38,025 bases of DNA. Origin: a bacterium (GTDB taxonomy: Bacteria > Bacteroidota > Bacteroidia > Chitinophagales > Saprospiraceae). The notes below the pieces were generated by a model, which worked only from the letters and a program-made list of their open reading frames with translations, had not been told where the DNA came from and made no database searches. The stretch covers positions 1 to 38,025 of the forward strand of contig JANSXW010000054.1 of NCBI GenBank assembly GCA_024742755.1, in the 5' to 3' direction. Both the position numbers and the translations under genes were made by a program. Below, piece by piece: positions 17,501-26,010 of this stretch. Every line of letters begins with the position of its first letter. Position 1 is the stretch's first letter.

Positions 17501-17817
17501 CTCACTACCGCCTGATTAGGGTCTGTACCGGGCTCAAAAATAATCCGAATGGTTCCTTCCCCGGCGCTCGTGGCATCTGAGGCGATATAACGCATGTCCT
17601 GTACCCCGTTGATCGCGGTCTCCAGTGGAATAAGCGTAGACTTGGTCAGCACATCTGCACTTGACCCCGGATAGGCTACAAAGATGTTGACCGTTGTAGG
17701 CGCAATTGAAGGAAATTGTGAAATGGGGAGCTGGAAAATTGAGAGCAGCCCCACAAAAACAATCGTGACCGACAAGACAATTGCCAATACCGGCCTTTTC
17801 AATATATTTTGAAACAT
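14569..17817 (-). CDS. RND multidrug efflux pump, HAE1/AcrB type
   Basis: A 1082-residue inner-membrane proton/drug antiporter with twelve expected helices and two large periplasmic loops. The proton-relay pair Asp409-Asp410 is present in LAIGVVVDDAIVVVEAVH, and the family block LLGKNAVLIVEFA is in the second half. Length is slightly above AcrB (about 1050) because of a C-terminal tail. It captures hydrophobic compounds from the periplasm and inner membrane and passes them to the outer-membrane factor. Second gene of a three-gene operon; no TetR/MarR regulator is adjacent. Confidence 0.95.
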   Translation of the reverse strand: MFQNILKRPVLAIVLSVTIVFVGLLSIFQLPISQFPSIAPTTVNIFVAYPGSSADVLTKSTLIPLETAINGVQDMRYIASDATSAGEGTIRIIFEPGTDPNQAVVRVKTRVDQVMPNLPPLVQREGVIITPIQPSMLLYVNLYSGEGSSIDEKFLYNYAYTKIIPELQRIKGIARANILGSRKYAMRVWLKPDRMRAYKISAEEVLEAMEEQSLIARPGRLGRSSGKAAQSLEYVLTYPGRYNTPEQYEEIIVKSTEEGEQIKLKNIAEVELGSEFFDIYSNLDGKPSSSIVLKQTLGSNGSDVIKEVKAKMAELEKEFPAGIHYKYSYDVSQFLDASIEQVIHTIRDAFFLVALVVFIFLGDWRSTLIPILAVPVSLIGAFFFINLSGMSINLITLFALVLAIGVVVDDAIVVVEAVHAKMEEDPTLSPYKATQKAMSELTGAIIAITLVMASVFLPIVFMTGPVGVFYRQFSITMASSIVISGLVALTLTPVLCAIILKNNHGKRKTSLFDRFIDGFNRMFDKGTGFYVRALNKVVARRVVTFGILALFIAGIVYENEILPAGFVPNEDQGTIYAIIQTPPGSTLELTNEVARKLQKIAEEVEGIESVTSLAGYEIMTEGRGSNAGTCLINLKPWSDRDKNVHEIMEELEEETQDLGAIIEYFEPPAVPGFGSSGGFSFRLLDKTSSTDYQEFDEINQNFLKALKEREELTGLFTFYAANYPQYELEIDNQAAMQKGVSIGAAMENLNILIGSTYEQGFIRFGRFFKVYTQAAPEYRRYPSDMEEWFVKNEAGEMVPYSAFMKLIKTQGPNEITRYNLYNSAAIRGLPSSGFTTGDAIKAISEVAEQTLPRGYDIAWEGLSYDEASRGNEALYIFLVVIFFVYLVLAAQYESFVLPLAVLLSLPIGIFGTFFMLKAMGLANDVYAQIGMIMLVGLLGKNAVLIVEFAVQKHNEGASVFDAAVEGAKARFRPILMTSFAFIAGLIPLVMAHGAGAVGNRTIGAASLGGMFFGTVFGVLVIPGLYFAFAKMVEGRDLIRDEAHSSLSEEYMEAHSQASLLKKLTKLDVLLKARNRKNKKDDY

Positions 17818-17844
17818 GGTAATATGCTTTTTACCTCAGGTTAG

Positions 17845-18933
17845 TTACTCCGCGTGCAATTCCAGTTCGGCAAATACTTTTGCAGCGGGTTGCTTCTCAA
17901 ACTCAATATGATCGCCGTTCTGTACCTTCCTCAATCCTTCGATTAGGATCTGGTCATTCAGGCTCAGGCCTTCTTTCACCACATACAGATGATTGAGCTC
18001 TGCGCCAATTTTGATTTCCTGTGAGCGGACATGCCCTTCCTCATCAACCAGGAAGACATATTTTTTGTCCAGGATTTCAAAGGTGGCCTTCTGCGGGATG
18101 ATGACCACGTTATCGAGTGCTACCGGCCAAAGGATATTGCCGGTTTGGCCATGCCGGAGCAGGCGGTCCGGATTTTGAAAAGTGGCTCTGAACGGTATGG
18201 TGCCTGTTGCATTATTGAAGTCAGATTCAATTGCGGTAACGATCCCTTCCTGATCAAACAGTTCGTTATTCGCTAACTTTAGTTTTAGTGGCGTAGGAGC
18301 CGAGGACTTGACTTGCTTCATATAATCGAGGTAGGTAGCCTCAGGGACGTTGAAATAGACCCACATTTTACTGTTGTCAGAAAGGGTGGTCAGCAATTCG
18401 CCTTCATCCAGCAAGCTACCCAGGCGTACCTCTTCAAACTGTCCGATGATGCCGCTAAAGGGCGCCCGCACTTCAGTAAAGTTGAGGTGCGCCTGCATCA
18501 GAGCGGAGTCTGCCCGGGCTCTTTGGAGATTCGCTTGGGCCAGTGCCAATTCATTTTTTGAAACAATATTGCTGTCAGAGAGCACTTTTGTGTTCTGGTA
18601 CTCTATAGCAGCCTTTCCAACCTCTGCCTGTGCCTTTTGCATTTCAGCCTGATAAATCGTGGGCTGAATCTGGAAAAGCAACTGTCCTTTTTGTACATAC
18701 TGCCCCTCATCAACAAGGATTTTTTGCAAATAGCCTTTCTCCAATGCCCGGAGTTCAATATGCTGAAAGGCATGAATCTGACTGACGTAGTTTTTGTAGT
18801 AAAGGGTGTCTTTTTCTATAGGGTTGGTTACTTCAAGTGTCCCTATTTCGTGTTTTTTATGCGTTTCGTGTTCGCAGCTGCTTGTAGCCAATGCAGCGAC
18901 GAGCAGGCACAAGAAAACAATCTTTGTGTTCAT
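17845..18933 (-). CDS. RND efflux periplasmic adaptor (membrane fusion protein), lipoprotein
   Basis: A 362-residue adaptor with a lipoprotein signal ending ALATSSC (Cys20). The barrel-sandwich (lipoyl-like) halves flank a coiled-coil hairpin: GYLQKILVDEGQYVQKGQLL before it and FTEVRAPFSGIIGQFEEVRLG after it. A beta-barrel segment follows (NPDRLLRHGQTGNI). First gene of the operon, 27 bp before the pump gene. It links the pump to the outer-membrane factor. Typical AcrA-like length and layout. Confidence 0.94.
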   Translation of the reverse strand: MNTKIVFLCLLVAALATSSCEHETHKKHEIGTLEVTNPIEKDTLYYKNYVSQIHAFQHIELRALEKGYLQKILVDEGQYVQKGQLLFQIQPTIYQAEMQKAQAEVGKAAIEYQNTKVLSDSNIVSKNELALAQANLQRARADSALMQAHLNFTEVRAPFSGIIGQFEEVRLGSLLDEGELLTTLSDNSKMWVYFNVPEATYLDYMKQVKSSAPTPLKLKLANNELFDQEGIVTAIESDFNNATGTIPFRATFQNPDRLLRHGQTGNILWPVALDNVVIIPQKATFEILDKKYVFLVDEEGHVRSQEIKIGAELNHLYVVKEGLSLNDQILIEGLRKVQNGDHIEFEKQPAAKVFAELELHAE

Positions 18934-19271
18934 GATTTCTAAGCTTAGAATTTATGGAATAACATCAAATAGCAGCCTCCTTTCTCTAGGGGAAGGGCTA
19001 CTTAGTTTCGCTTTATGGAACCGGACATACCACATCTGTTTCCAAAACATACAATGTTGGATGCAGGCTGATGAATGCCAATAGAAATGTTACGGCCCGA
19101 TTGAAACAGAACAAGCGATAGGCTAGTGCGACTAGACCGAATTATTTGATAGTATTTTCAAGCTCAAGCCTTCTGTAGTGCCTGGTCGTTAACTATCAAG
19201 TATTTACGTCTCAATCCACTAGTGCCCGTGGCACACCATCAGCATATGCACGGAATGGTACTGCAACCGGC
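18934..19271. other. Intergenic region upstream of the RND operon
   Basis: No gene, tRNA or clear inverted repeat was recognised in these 338 bases. It must hold the RND operon promoter, but no full TAnnTTTG element was found on the minus strand. Confidence 0.5.
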
Positions 19272-19628
19272 CTAATTCCGAAAAACCTGAAATAAGAGGA
19301 AAAGGGGAGTGGTAAGTGCGAAAGCGGTATCGCTCCCGGACATCAGAAAAGGCACTAGCCCAAACAAAGGCTCGCGCTTGAGGAGAGGGAAGAAGGAACT
19401 ATCAGCGACATCATCGCCGGTGTGCACTTCTTCATCTTTTTCTTCAACAGACTCAGAGAAAAAGGGAACTACGGCGAGCCAGTCAGGAGCTGTGGGGGTC
19501 GCTGAAATTTCGTCGTCCGCAGTTGTGGAAACGTACAGTGCTGTATCCACGGAATCGACTTTGCCATTGGTCCCAAAAGATTGGAACAGGCTCAGGAAGA
19601 CCAGAAAACAGAACTGAAACAGATTCAT
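19272..19628 (-). CDS. Hypothetical exported or membrane protein (118 aa)
   Basis: Not recognised. The frame starts MNLFQFCFLVFLSLFQSFGT, which looks like a signal peptide, followed by an acidic stretch (about 45-75, many Asp/Glu) and a hydrophobic C-terminal third (PLFGLVPFLMSGSDTAFALT, then PLFLLFQVF). The opposite strand has an overlapping frame of 102 codons that is Ser/Lys-rich with no signal, so the minus strand is the better candidate. It could be a small envelope protein or a chance frame. Confidence 0.35.
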   Translation of the reverse strand: MNLFQFCFLVFLSLFQSFGTNGKVDSVDTALYVSTTADDEISATPTAPDWLAVVPFFSESVEEKDEEVHTGDDVADSSFFPLLKREPLFGLVPFLMSGSDTAFALTTPLFLLFQVFRN

Positions 19629-19808
19629 CTAAATTTATTTATGGGGTAAAGCTAGAGAAGTTTGTGACAAAAAACAATTCGATTATTGAGTTTTTTACCA
19701 TTTTATCCAAAACGCGGGTCACTTTACAGGGGGCATTCAGGCTTCGTGTGATGCAATTCACTTAACCTTAATGCTGATTTGCTTTGCTTTGTGAAAAAGC
19801 AATCAGAT

Positions 19809-20366
19809 ATGCGTTTAATACGAACTACACTTGCAGTGGCGGCCGCTATTTTGCTCATGCAAAACGTTAGCGCCCAACACCAGGAAACCAATAGCCCGAT
19901 CCATATCAATTCAAGGGAAGATGCGGATGAGCCACACTTCCGTTTTGCCTCCTTTATAAGCCATACCTTTATCCCGGGCCTTTCGGACGGCGGGCGCATC
20001 GCCATCCCTTCCTACGGCGTAGACCTGGAGTATTGGCTGAACAATCATTGGGGTATTGGCCTGCATAATGATATTGAGCTGGAGACTTTCATTGTGGAAC
20101 GGGAAAACAATGAGTTTACAGAACGGCGGTTTCCGGTTGTAACGACTTTAGATTTGCTATACCATCACGATTCCGGGGTGGTTTTTGTGATCGGCCCGGG
20201 GCTGGAGTTTGATATCCATGAAAAATTCATGTTGTTCCGGGTTGGCATAGAGTATGAACTGGAGCTGGAGCACCACTGGGACCTTTATCCTACTATTTTT
20301 TATGATATGCGGGCGGACGCGTTTACCACCTTTTCCTTCGGCCTGGGCGTCGGTAAACGCTTCTGA
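19809..20366 (+). CDS. Predicted outer-membrane beta-barrel protein
   Basis: A 185-residue protein with a signal peptide (MRLIRTTLAVAAAILLMQNV, then SAQ). The mature part shows alternating strands and ends in FGLGVGKRF, an aromatic C-terminus typical of small outer-membrane barrels. A His-rich segment (NHWGIGLHND; YHHDSG; LEHHWD) is present. The start at 19809 begins at the signal peptide; the frame extends 10 codons upstream to 19779. The barrel reading is an inference from pattern; no specific family recognised. The SulP gene starts 93 bp downstream but has its own promoter-like element. Confidence 0.7.
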   Translation: MRLIRTTLAVAAAILLMQNVSAQHQETNSPIHINSREDADEPHFRFASFISHTFIPGLSDGGRIAIPSYGVDLEYWLNNHWGIGLHNDIELETFIVERENNEFTERRFPVVTTLDLLYHHDSGVVFVIGPGLEFDIHEKFMLFRVGIEYELELEHHWDLYPTIFYDMRADAFTTFSFGLGVGKRF

Positions 20367-20392
20367 ATTATTCGAAAGGGTGGGGTTCTGAA

Positions 20393-20424
20393 TTTGGGTA
20401 ACTGTGTGAATAGGATTACTTTTA
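20393..20424 (+). promoter_or_regulatory. Putative promoter of the SulP-methyltransferase pair
   Basis: TTTG at 20393-20396, a 20-base spacer and TACTTTTA at 20417-20424 (7 of 8 to TAnnTTTG), about 35 bases before the SulP start. Confidence 0.4.
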
Positions 20425-20459
20425 TCGTTTAAAGTAGAATCTTATAACACCCATTTTCC

Positions 20460-22115
20460 ATGCCATTCAGACCCCTATTCAGGAAGCGGACACCGGCCCC
20501 TTCTCTAAAAGGAGACCTATCCGGAGCATTCCTGGCTGCCATCATTGCTTTGCCTATGGCATTGGCCTTTGGTGTGCAGTCCGGGCTTGGGCCGGAAGCA
20601 GGCTTGTATACCGCCATTATCCTGGCTATTGTTGCTGGTATTTTTGGAGGTACGAACACGCTGATTTCCGATCCGACCGGACCTATGACCGTCGTGGCAG
20701 CTACGGTAGTCACTACGGGGCTTGCCCAATCCGGTGGCGATTTAAGCAATGCCCTACCACTGATCGTTGCGACTTTTCTGCTTGCTGCGTTGTTAGAGCT
20801 GCTTTTCGGCATTTTCGACTTTGGCAGTTTTGTGAAGTTCATGCCTTATCCGGTTTTATCAGGGTTTATGGCGGGCATCGGGCTGATCATTATTGCGGCG
20901 CAGATTTTCCCTATCCTTGGTCTGGACAACCCGGGCGGATTTCTCACCATTATGAGCAGCCTGGGTGGGGTAGAGGCGGTGAATACGCAAGCCGTTGGGC
21001 TTGGGGTGCTTTCCATCGCGATCGTTTACCTTTTTCCGAAGCTTACCCGGCGGGTGCCCTCTATACTGGTGTCGCTTATTGCCTGTACGGCTTTGGCATT
21101 GGGTTTCAACCTGGATGTGCCGGTGATTGGCGAAATCCCAACGCAACTGCCCGCCCTTCAGCTCAACCGGTTGCTCGAACTGGAAATCGGAGACTTGCAG
21201 TACATCATCACACCGGCGGTCATGCTGGGCGGACTGGGGGTTATTGATTCCCTCCTGACCTCCGTAGTAGCGGACAACCTGACCAAAACCAAGCACAACA
21301 GCCGCTGGACCATCATCGGGCAGGGGGCAGGGAACTTCCTGTCTGCGGCATTCGGTGGGCTGCCCGGAGCTGGCGCTACGATGGGCACGGTCACCAATAT
21401 TAACGCCGGTGCTCAAACCAAGCGGTCGGGCCTGCTGAAGGGCGTCATCTTGCTGCTGATTGTGCTGACGACTGCGGATTATGTGCAGTTCATCCCGATG
21501 AGTGTGCTGGGGGGCATTTTGGTCACCGTTGGAGCGAGCATCATTGACACCAAGGGGATCAAGATGTTTTTCCGGATTCCAAAGTCTGATGCGGCGACCT
21601 GGACGATTGTCCTTTTGGTGACCCTCTTCGACAACCTGCTTAATGCCGTAGCAATAGGGTTTGTGGCCTCCTCCATATTCTTCATCAACAAAATGAGCCG
21701 CACCCTGACGTCCTCACAGGAGTCAAAGACCCTTCAGGACTTTATGGGGGAAAGCCAGGCGATTCCCGGAGAACTTGCAGAGCGGATCTACGTGCAATCC
21801 TTTGACGGGCCGATGTTTTTTGGATTTGCCAACCGGTACCGCGAACACTGCCACGACATCAAAGGCGTAGATGCGGTCATCATCCGGATGGAAAGGGTGC
21901 CATTCATGGACCAAAGCGGGATGGTGACGCTGGAAGACGTCATCACCGACTGGCAAAAGCGGGGGATTACCGTTTACATTACCGGGGCTAATGACCTGAT
22001 TAAGGAAAGTTTTGCCCGGGTACAACTCCTTCCTGATGTGCTTGGAGAGGACCAATTTTTCACCAGTTTTCAGGCGTGTGTGAATGCGCTGAAAGCCGAA
22101 ATGACACTTTCTTAA
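20460..22115 (+). CDS. SulP-family inorganic anion transporter with C-terminal STAS domain
   Basis: A 551-residue transporter. The membrane part (about 15-430) opens with KGDLSGAFLAAIIALPMALA and contains SDPTGPMTVVAATVV, the SulP signature region. The STAS domain covers about 445-551 with VPFMDQSGMVTLEDVI around the conserved Asp-x-Ser-Gly loop. SulP proteins carry sulfate, bicarbonate or other anions, usually with Na+ or H+; the substrate is not decided by sequence. Its TAA stop shares a base with the ATG of the methyltransferase gene (TAATG). Confidence 0.93.
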   Translation: MPFRPLFRKRTPAPSLKGDLSGAFLAAIIALPMALAFGVQSGLGPEAGLYTAIILAIVAGIFGGTNTLISDPTGPMTVVAATVVTTGLAQSGGDLSNALPLIVATFLLAALLELLFGIFDFGSFVKFMPYPVLSGFMAGIGLIIIAAQIFPILGLDNPGGFLTIMSSLGGVEAVNTQAVGLGVLSIAIVYLFPKLTRRVPSILVSLIACTALALGFNLDVPVIGEIPTQLPALQLNRLLELEIGDLQYIITPAVMLGGLGVIDSLLTSVVADNLTKTKHNSRWTIIGQGAGNFLSAAFGGLPGAGATMGTVTNINAGAQTKRSGLLKGVILLLIVLTTADYVQFIPMSVLGGILVTVGASIIDTKGIKMFFRIPKSDAATWTIVLLVTLFDNLLNAVAIGFVASSIFFINKMSRTLTSSQESKTLQDFMGESQAIPGELAERIYVQSFDGPMFFGFANRYREHCHDIKGVDAVIIRMERVPFMDQSGMVTLEDVITDWQKRGITVYITGANDLIKESFARVQLLPDVLGEDQFFTSFQACVNALKAEMTLS

Positions 22116-23086
22116 TGCCGTACATCACCACCGACGATTTCTCAGAAGCATACTCAAAGCTTCGTCAGCGCGGGCTGGCCTTTTTGGCTTCCAAGTTCTC
22201 CTGGGCAGCTAAGGACCGTACGCGCAGCGCCTTCGATGATGTAGGGCTGCAGGCGGCCAATTGGTGGATCGTCCCTGCGGTGAGGCAACGCTGGAACCGG
22301 CTCATCACCGGGCTGCCGGCATTGCCCTACGAGCCTTACTTTATGCAGCAGCATCTAAGCGGGAAGACCGGGTTGCGCATGCTCTCTATTGGTTCAGGTA
22401 TTTGCAGCCACGAAATGGCATTTGCCCAAAGCCCGCACTTCAGTCAGGTGGTTTGCGTGGATATTGCCGGTAATTTGCTCCGCGCAGCAGCGGGTAAAGC
22501 CAGGGAACTCGGGCTTGCCAACATGGAGTTCCGTGAGGCAGATTTGTATGCAATGGATTGGCCCGCAGAGGCTTATGATGTGGTCTTGTTCCACGCCTCC
22601 CTTCATCACTTCAAAGCAGTCGAAGACCTGCTGCAAACCAAAGTGAAGGCCACCTTAAAACCGGGTGGGCTAGTATTGATAAACGAGTATGCGGGCCCCA
22701 ATCGCTTGCAGTACCCCAAAACTCAAATCCAGGCAATCAATGAAGCGCTGCAGCTCATACCGGAGCCTTACCGCCGCCGTTTCAAGACCCATGTGCTCAA
22801 GCAGCGGGTTTCCGGCCCGGGGCTTTGGCGGATGATCCTTGCAGACCCTTCAGAATGCGTGGATTCCGAATCGATTATCCCGGCCTTGCACCGGCACTTT
22901 GAGGTAGTGGAAGAACGCCCTTACGGCGGCAACCTGCTGATGCTGGCCCTGAAGGATATTGCGCACCATTTTGTTGATACGAATCCCAAATCAGACCGGG
23001 TGCTGCAACGGCTTTTTGCGATGGAAGACGCCTATCTGGAAAATCATAAAAGCGACTTTATCTACGGTGTTTACCGGAAAAATTAG
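22115..23086 (+). CDS. Class I SAM-dependent methyltransferase
   Basis: A 323-residue protein. Motif I is MLSIGSGICSHEMAFA, the acidic residue after strand 2 is in VVCVDIAGN, and motif IV reads YDVVLFHASLHHF, all in the order of the Methyltransf_11/25 fold. The first ~80 residues (a helical, Trp-rich region) and the last ~70 are outside the core fold and may bind the acceptor, which is unknown. The start is ATG 22115, inside the SulP stop (TAATG), so the two are translationally coupled; the longer frame from 22076 lies within SulP. The 3' end overlaps uxaB by 4 bp. Confidence 0.88.
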   Translation: MPYITTDDFSEAYSKLRQRGLAFLASKFSWAAKDRTRSAFDDVGLQAANWWIVPAVRQRWNRLITGLPALPYEPYFMQQHLSGKTGLRMLSIGSGICSHEMAFAQSPHFSQVVCVDIAGNLLRAAAGKARELGLANMEFREADLYAMDWPAEAYDVVLFHASLHHFKAVEDLLQTKVKATLKPGGLVLINEYAGPNRLQYPKTQIQAINEALQLIPEPYRRRFKTHVLKQRVSGPGLWRMILADPSECVDSESIIPALHRHFEVVEERPYGGNLLMLALKDIAHHFVDTNPKSDRVLQRLFAMEDAYLENHKSDFIYGVYRKN

Positions 23087-24465
23087 TCCAGCATTGACTG
23101 TAAATGCTGGTGTACGCTCGCTGATAAAAACCGGATATCTCCTCCCCATAACGTACTATTAGACAGAATCTTATCGGTAATCACATCAGGTGATCCCAAT
23201 GCCCAGCAAGCCTCAAAAAAACGGACTGCCTCTTCGCTGTCCCTGGGCAAACCCGCAATATCGCCTTTGTACAACAGGATAAGCGCTGCCAGCGATTGTG
23301 CAATGTGCTCAGGCACTGTATTCATTTTTTGGTGATAGTCGATAGCACTTGGCAGTAATCGGACCCTGAATTTGGAGGTGCTGTTCAGCGCGATGTCCGA
23401 CAGTTTGTGATGAATAGAGGGGTTCCGGAAGCGGTCCAGGATGGCCACAATGTAGTTTTGGATTTCCTGAGCATCGAATGGCAGGGTAGGGGCGATTTCC
23501 TTTTGAAGCAGATCGGTAAGCCATGCGCCCCACAGCGGATGTTCTACGAATTCACGGACGGTCTGTATGCCATTGGTCAGGCCAACCGGCACCATAGCCG
23601 TGTGCGCGCCATTCAGTATTCTGACCTTGAGCGTACGGAAGCGGTTCAGGTCATCAGTGAAGACCACATTTTGCCGGGTCTGACTGAAGGGCAGTTCCTG
23701 CTTCACCTGTTCAGTTGCCTCAATGGCCCAAAGCAGATAAGGCTCTGCAGCGACCAGTTCGCGGTCTTCCCATCCGGTTTCCGACCAAATTTCCTCTGCA
23801 TTAGCCGGTGCGCCCGGGACGATCCGGTCGACGAGGGTATTGCAGAAAATATTGTGGATTTCAATCCAGGATTCAAAGGGCCCGCCAAGGTTCCAGTGCC
23901 GGGCGTATTTCAGGATGCAATGCTTCAGTTCCTGCCCGTTTTGCTCAATTAACTCGCAGGGCAGGAAGATCAGTCCTTTGTCCGCTGCGCCCTCAAAGTG
24001 CTGAAAGCGCCGGAACAGCCATTGCGTAAGCTTGCCGGGAAATTCTTTGGCCGGGGCATCGGCGGGCATAGGCTCCTCGCGGAAGGCAATGCCCGCTTCA
24101 GTGGTGTTGGAAAAGACGAAGCGGATTTCAGGCAGGGTGGCTGTTGAGGCATATGCCGCCCAGTTTTGGTACGGATGGACGATTTGCTGTATGCATTCCA
24201 CCCGTTTGATGGCCCGGACCGCTTGCCCTTCGTGTATGCCCTGCGTCAGCACATGAAAGAGGCCGTCTTGTTGACGGAGGCTTGCGTAGTCGCCGCCCGC
24301 GGTGGGTTTTACCAAAGCAACACCGCCGTCAAAATCCGTCTCCTCATTCAGGGTTTGAATGAGGTAATCTGCGAATGCGCGCAGAAAATTACCGCCCCCA
24401 AACTGAAGGACGCGAATAGGGTGGGCCGTCTCCCGGCCCACCGCAGCTCTGCTCAATAGCTTCAT
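23083..24465 (-). CDS. uxaB: Tagaturonate reductase (altronate oxidoreductase)
   Basis: A 460-residue long-chain polyol dehydrogenase. The NAD-binding loop is LQFGGGNFLRAF (20-31) and the active-site block is LKVRILNGAHTAM with Lys280, Asn285 and His288. The family converts D-tagaturonate to D-altronate with NADH in galacturonate breakdown. The overall layout fits UxaB better than mannitol or fructuronate reductases (PCELIEQNGQELK, EIHNIFCNTLVDRIVPG). It sits 7 bp after the sugar-isomerase-like gene, so both probably share one message. Other hexuronate genes (uxaA, uxaC, kdgK) are not in the window. Confidence 0.9.
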   Translation of the reverse strand: MKLLSRAAVGRETAHPIRVLQFGGGNFLRAFADYLIQTLNEETDFDGGVALVKPTAGGDYASLRQQDGLFHVLTQGIHEGQAVRAIKRVECIQQIVHPYQNWAAYASTATLPEIRFVFSNTTEAGIAFREEPMPADAPAKEFPGKLTQWLFRRFQHFEGAADKGLIFLPCELIEQNGQELKHCILKYARHWNLGGPFESWIEIHNIFCNTLVDRIVPGAPANAEEIWSETGWEDRELVAAEPYLLWAIEATEQVKQELPFSQTRQNVVFTDDLNRFRTLKVRILNGAHTAMVPVGLTNGIQTVREFVEHPLWGAWLTDLLQKEIAPTLPFDAQEIQNYIVAILDRFRNPSIHHKLSDIALNSTSKFRVRLLPSAIDYHQKMNTVPEHIAQSLAALILLYKGDIAGLPRDSEEAVRFFEACWALGSPDVITDKILSNSTLWGGDIRFLSASVHQHLQSMLD

Positions 24466-24472
24466 TCAGTGT

Positions 24473-25396
24473 TTAGATTTTTATTTCCTTCAGGTAGTCT
24501 GCATCCGCTTTGGCGCAGTCTATCGGGGCACACTCATCGTAGCGTTCCTGCTCCACGATGTAGTAAGCCATGCCTTGCTTTTCAGCGATATCCAGGATTT
24601 TTGGATAATCGATCGTGCCGTTGCCAAGCACGCAGGAAGCCGAGCGCTCATCCGCCGGGACATCCTTCATCCGGTCTTTGACATGCGACAGCTTGAAGCG
24701 CCCGGGGTATTTCTCCAAATACTCGACAGGGTCCGCACCGCCGGTTACTACCCAGTAAATATCCATTTCAAAGTCTACGGTATCAGGATCCGTATTTTCC
24801 ATCATGTAATCCTGTATGATCTGTCCATCGAGTTCATGGAAGGAATAATCGTGGTTGTGGTAGCCAAAGCGGAGGCCATATTTTTTAGCAATGGCGCCGC
24901 ACTCATTGAATTGATCAACAACCCGCTTGTAGTCATCAAGGGATTCTTTCATGCCAATGTACGGGCAGATCAGATAAGGCATTCCGATTTCTCCGGCCTG
25001 CTGCGCTTTTTGCTCAAAATCTTTATTGATGTCGCAGTGAGAAGAAATAGCATCCATGCCCAGTTCATCCAGGTAGGCTTTGTATTCCGTATTGGTCATG
25101 CCCCAAAAGATGCCATCTTTTCCTTCGTAGCTTTCAATTTGTTTGTAGCCAAATTCCGAGAGCGCTTTCAGCACGCCCTTAGGATCGTCGGCAATGATAT
25201 CGCGTAGTGTCCAGAGCTGTATGCCGAATTTGTCGAGCTTATGGCCCGTTTCTGCCATTTTCTCCGCTGCAGCTGCAGTATCCTCGTTGCCTGTTGCTCC
25301 ATTGGCCGATTCGCTGCTACAGCCATAGTAGGGGAGCAGTGCGACTGCTACGGCTGCCTTGGTCGATTGCTTCAAAAATTTACGCCGGTCTTGCAT
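24473..25396 (-). CDS. Tat-exported sugar phosphate isomerase/epimerase-like lipoprotein (xylose isomerase-type TIM barrel)
   Basis: A 307-residue protein. The N-terminus MQDRRKFLKQSTKAAVAVAL has the twin-arginine motif RRKFLK and ends in YYGC (Cys26), a likely lipobox. The TIM-barrel part starts near GIQLWTLRD and has metal-binding blocks GYHNHDYSF, VDFEMDIYWV and FKLSHVKDR, as in AP-endonuclease-2/xylose-isomerase-like enzymes. Many Bacteroidota carry such Tat-exported relatives in sugar clusters; their reactions are mostly untested. The start is ATG 25396 because it opens the Tat signal; an extension to 25516 adds 40 unlike residues. First gene before uxaB. Confidence 0.88.
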   Translation of the reverse strand: MQDRRKFLKQSTKAAVAVALLPYYGCSSESANGATGNEDTAAAAEKMAETGHKLDKFGIQLWTLRDIIADDPKGVLKALSEFGYKQIESYEGKDGIFWGMTNTEYKAYLDELGMDAISSHCDINKDFEQKAQQAGEIGMPYLICPYIGMKESLDDYKRVVDQFNECGAIAKKYGLRFGYHNHDYSFHELDGQIIQDYMMENTDPDTVDFEMDIYWVVTGGADPVEYLEKYPGRFKLSHVKDRMKDVPADERSASCVLGNGTIDYPKILDIAEKQGMAYYIVEQERYDECAPIDCAKADADYLKEIKI

Positions 25397-26010
25397 AGGT
25401 GATGGTTTTTGTTTTGAAAGAATGCGAAAAGATAAAAAATATGTGGCAGAGTGAATATGTGGGAGCGGAGAAGAAATAGAACAGGGCTTCCGCTTTCTCA
25501 AAACCCTATTTAACATAATATAAATTATAGGGTAAAGTGCAGCAGAGAAACAGGGGTTTGAAGCCGTCTACAGTGCGCTGTACGCAAGTTCAATAAGCAC
25601 AGCACGCCTAAGCATAAAAGATACGGATTCCAAAACGGAGTAATCAGTGCCCGTAGTTTTTATTTAGATGAACGGTATGGACTGCATAAGTCTTGGTGCT
25701 ATATATATGTCAATTTCCGCCAAAACTCCCAAACTGAGCTACACCGCCTGAGCCCTAAGCTTGACACAGCAAAGCTTGACAAGGTTAAAACTACACTTAA
25801 AAAACACAGTATTTTTCCTCAAACACAATACAAACAATTTGTTTACTCCTACCCTTGCTCACTCCCCTTGGCCGCACATTGACATTGTGGACAATAAAAC
25901 AGATTACATAGCCTATCCCTCGGCCTTAATTATTCGGGGGCAATCTGTTTTTGAAAGCTAATGACCGGCCGTGTTTATCTGGACTTCAGGGAAAAAGATT
26001 GATTCCTGGG
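25397..26010. other. AT-rich non-coding region upstream of the uxaB operon
   Basis: Contains the operator-like repeat at 25503-25533 and a 10-bp inverted repeat AAAACAGATT (25896-25905) / AATCTGTTTT (25942-25951) with a 36-base loop and a short T-run. A 66-codon plus-strand frame at 25761-25961 is AT-biased and has no recognisable content. No tRNA seen. Confidence 0.5.
25503..25533. promoter_or_regulatory. Operator-like inverted repeat upstream of the isomerase-uxaB operon
   Basis: ACCCTAT (25503-25509) and ATAGGGT (25527-25533) are perfect inverted arms around a 17-base AT-rich centre, about 107-137 bases upstream of the isomerase ATG. It could bind a regulator of hexuronate use, but no regulator gene is nearby. 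Confidence 0.25.

Noticed and set aside
13311..18942. Many plus-strand ORFs inside the RND operon
   Set aside because: All are antisense shadows of long minus-strand genes with clear family motifs.
19309..19617. Plus-strand ORF of 102 codons
   Set aside because: Ser/Lys-rich shadow of the minus-strand 118-codon frame, which has a signal-like start and more protein-like composition.
25761..25961. 66-codon plus-strand ORF
   Set aside because: AT-biased, no motif, overlaps an inverted repeat at its 3' end.
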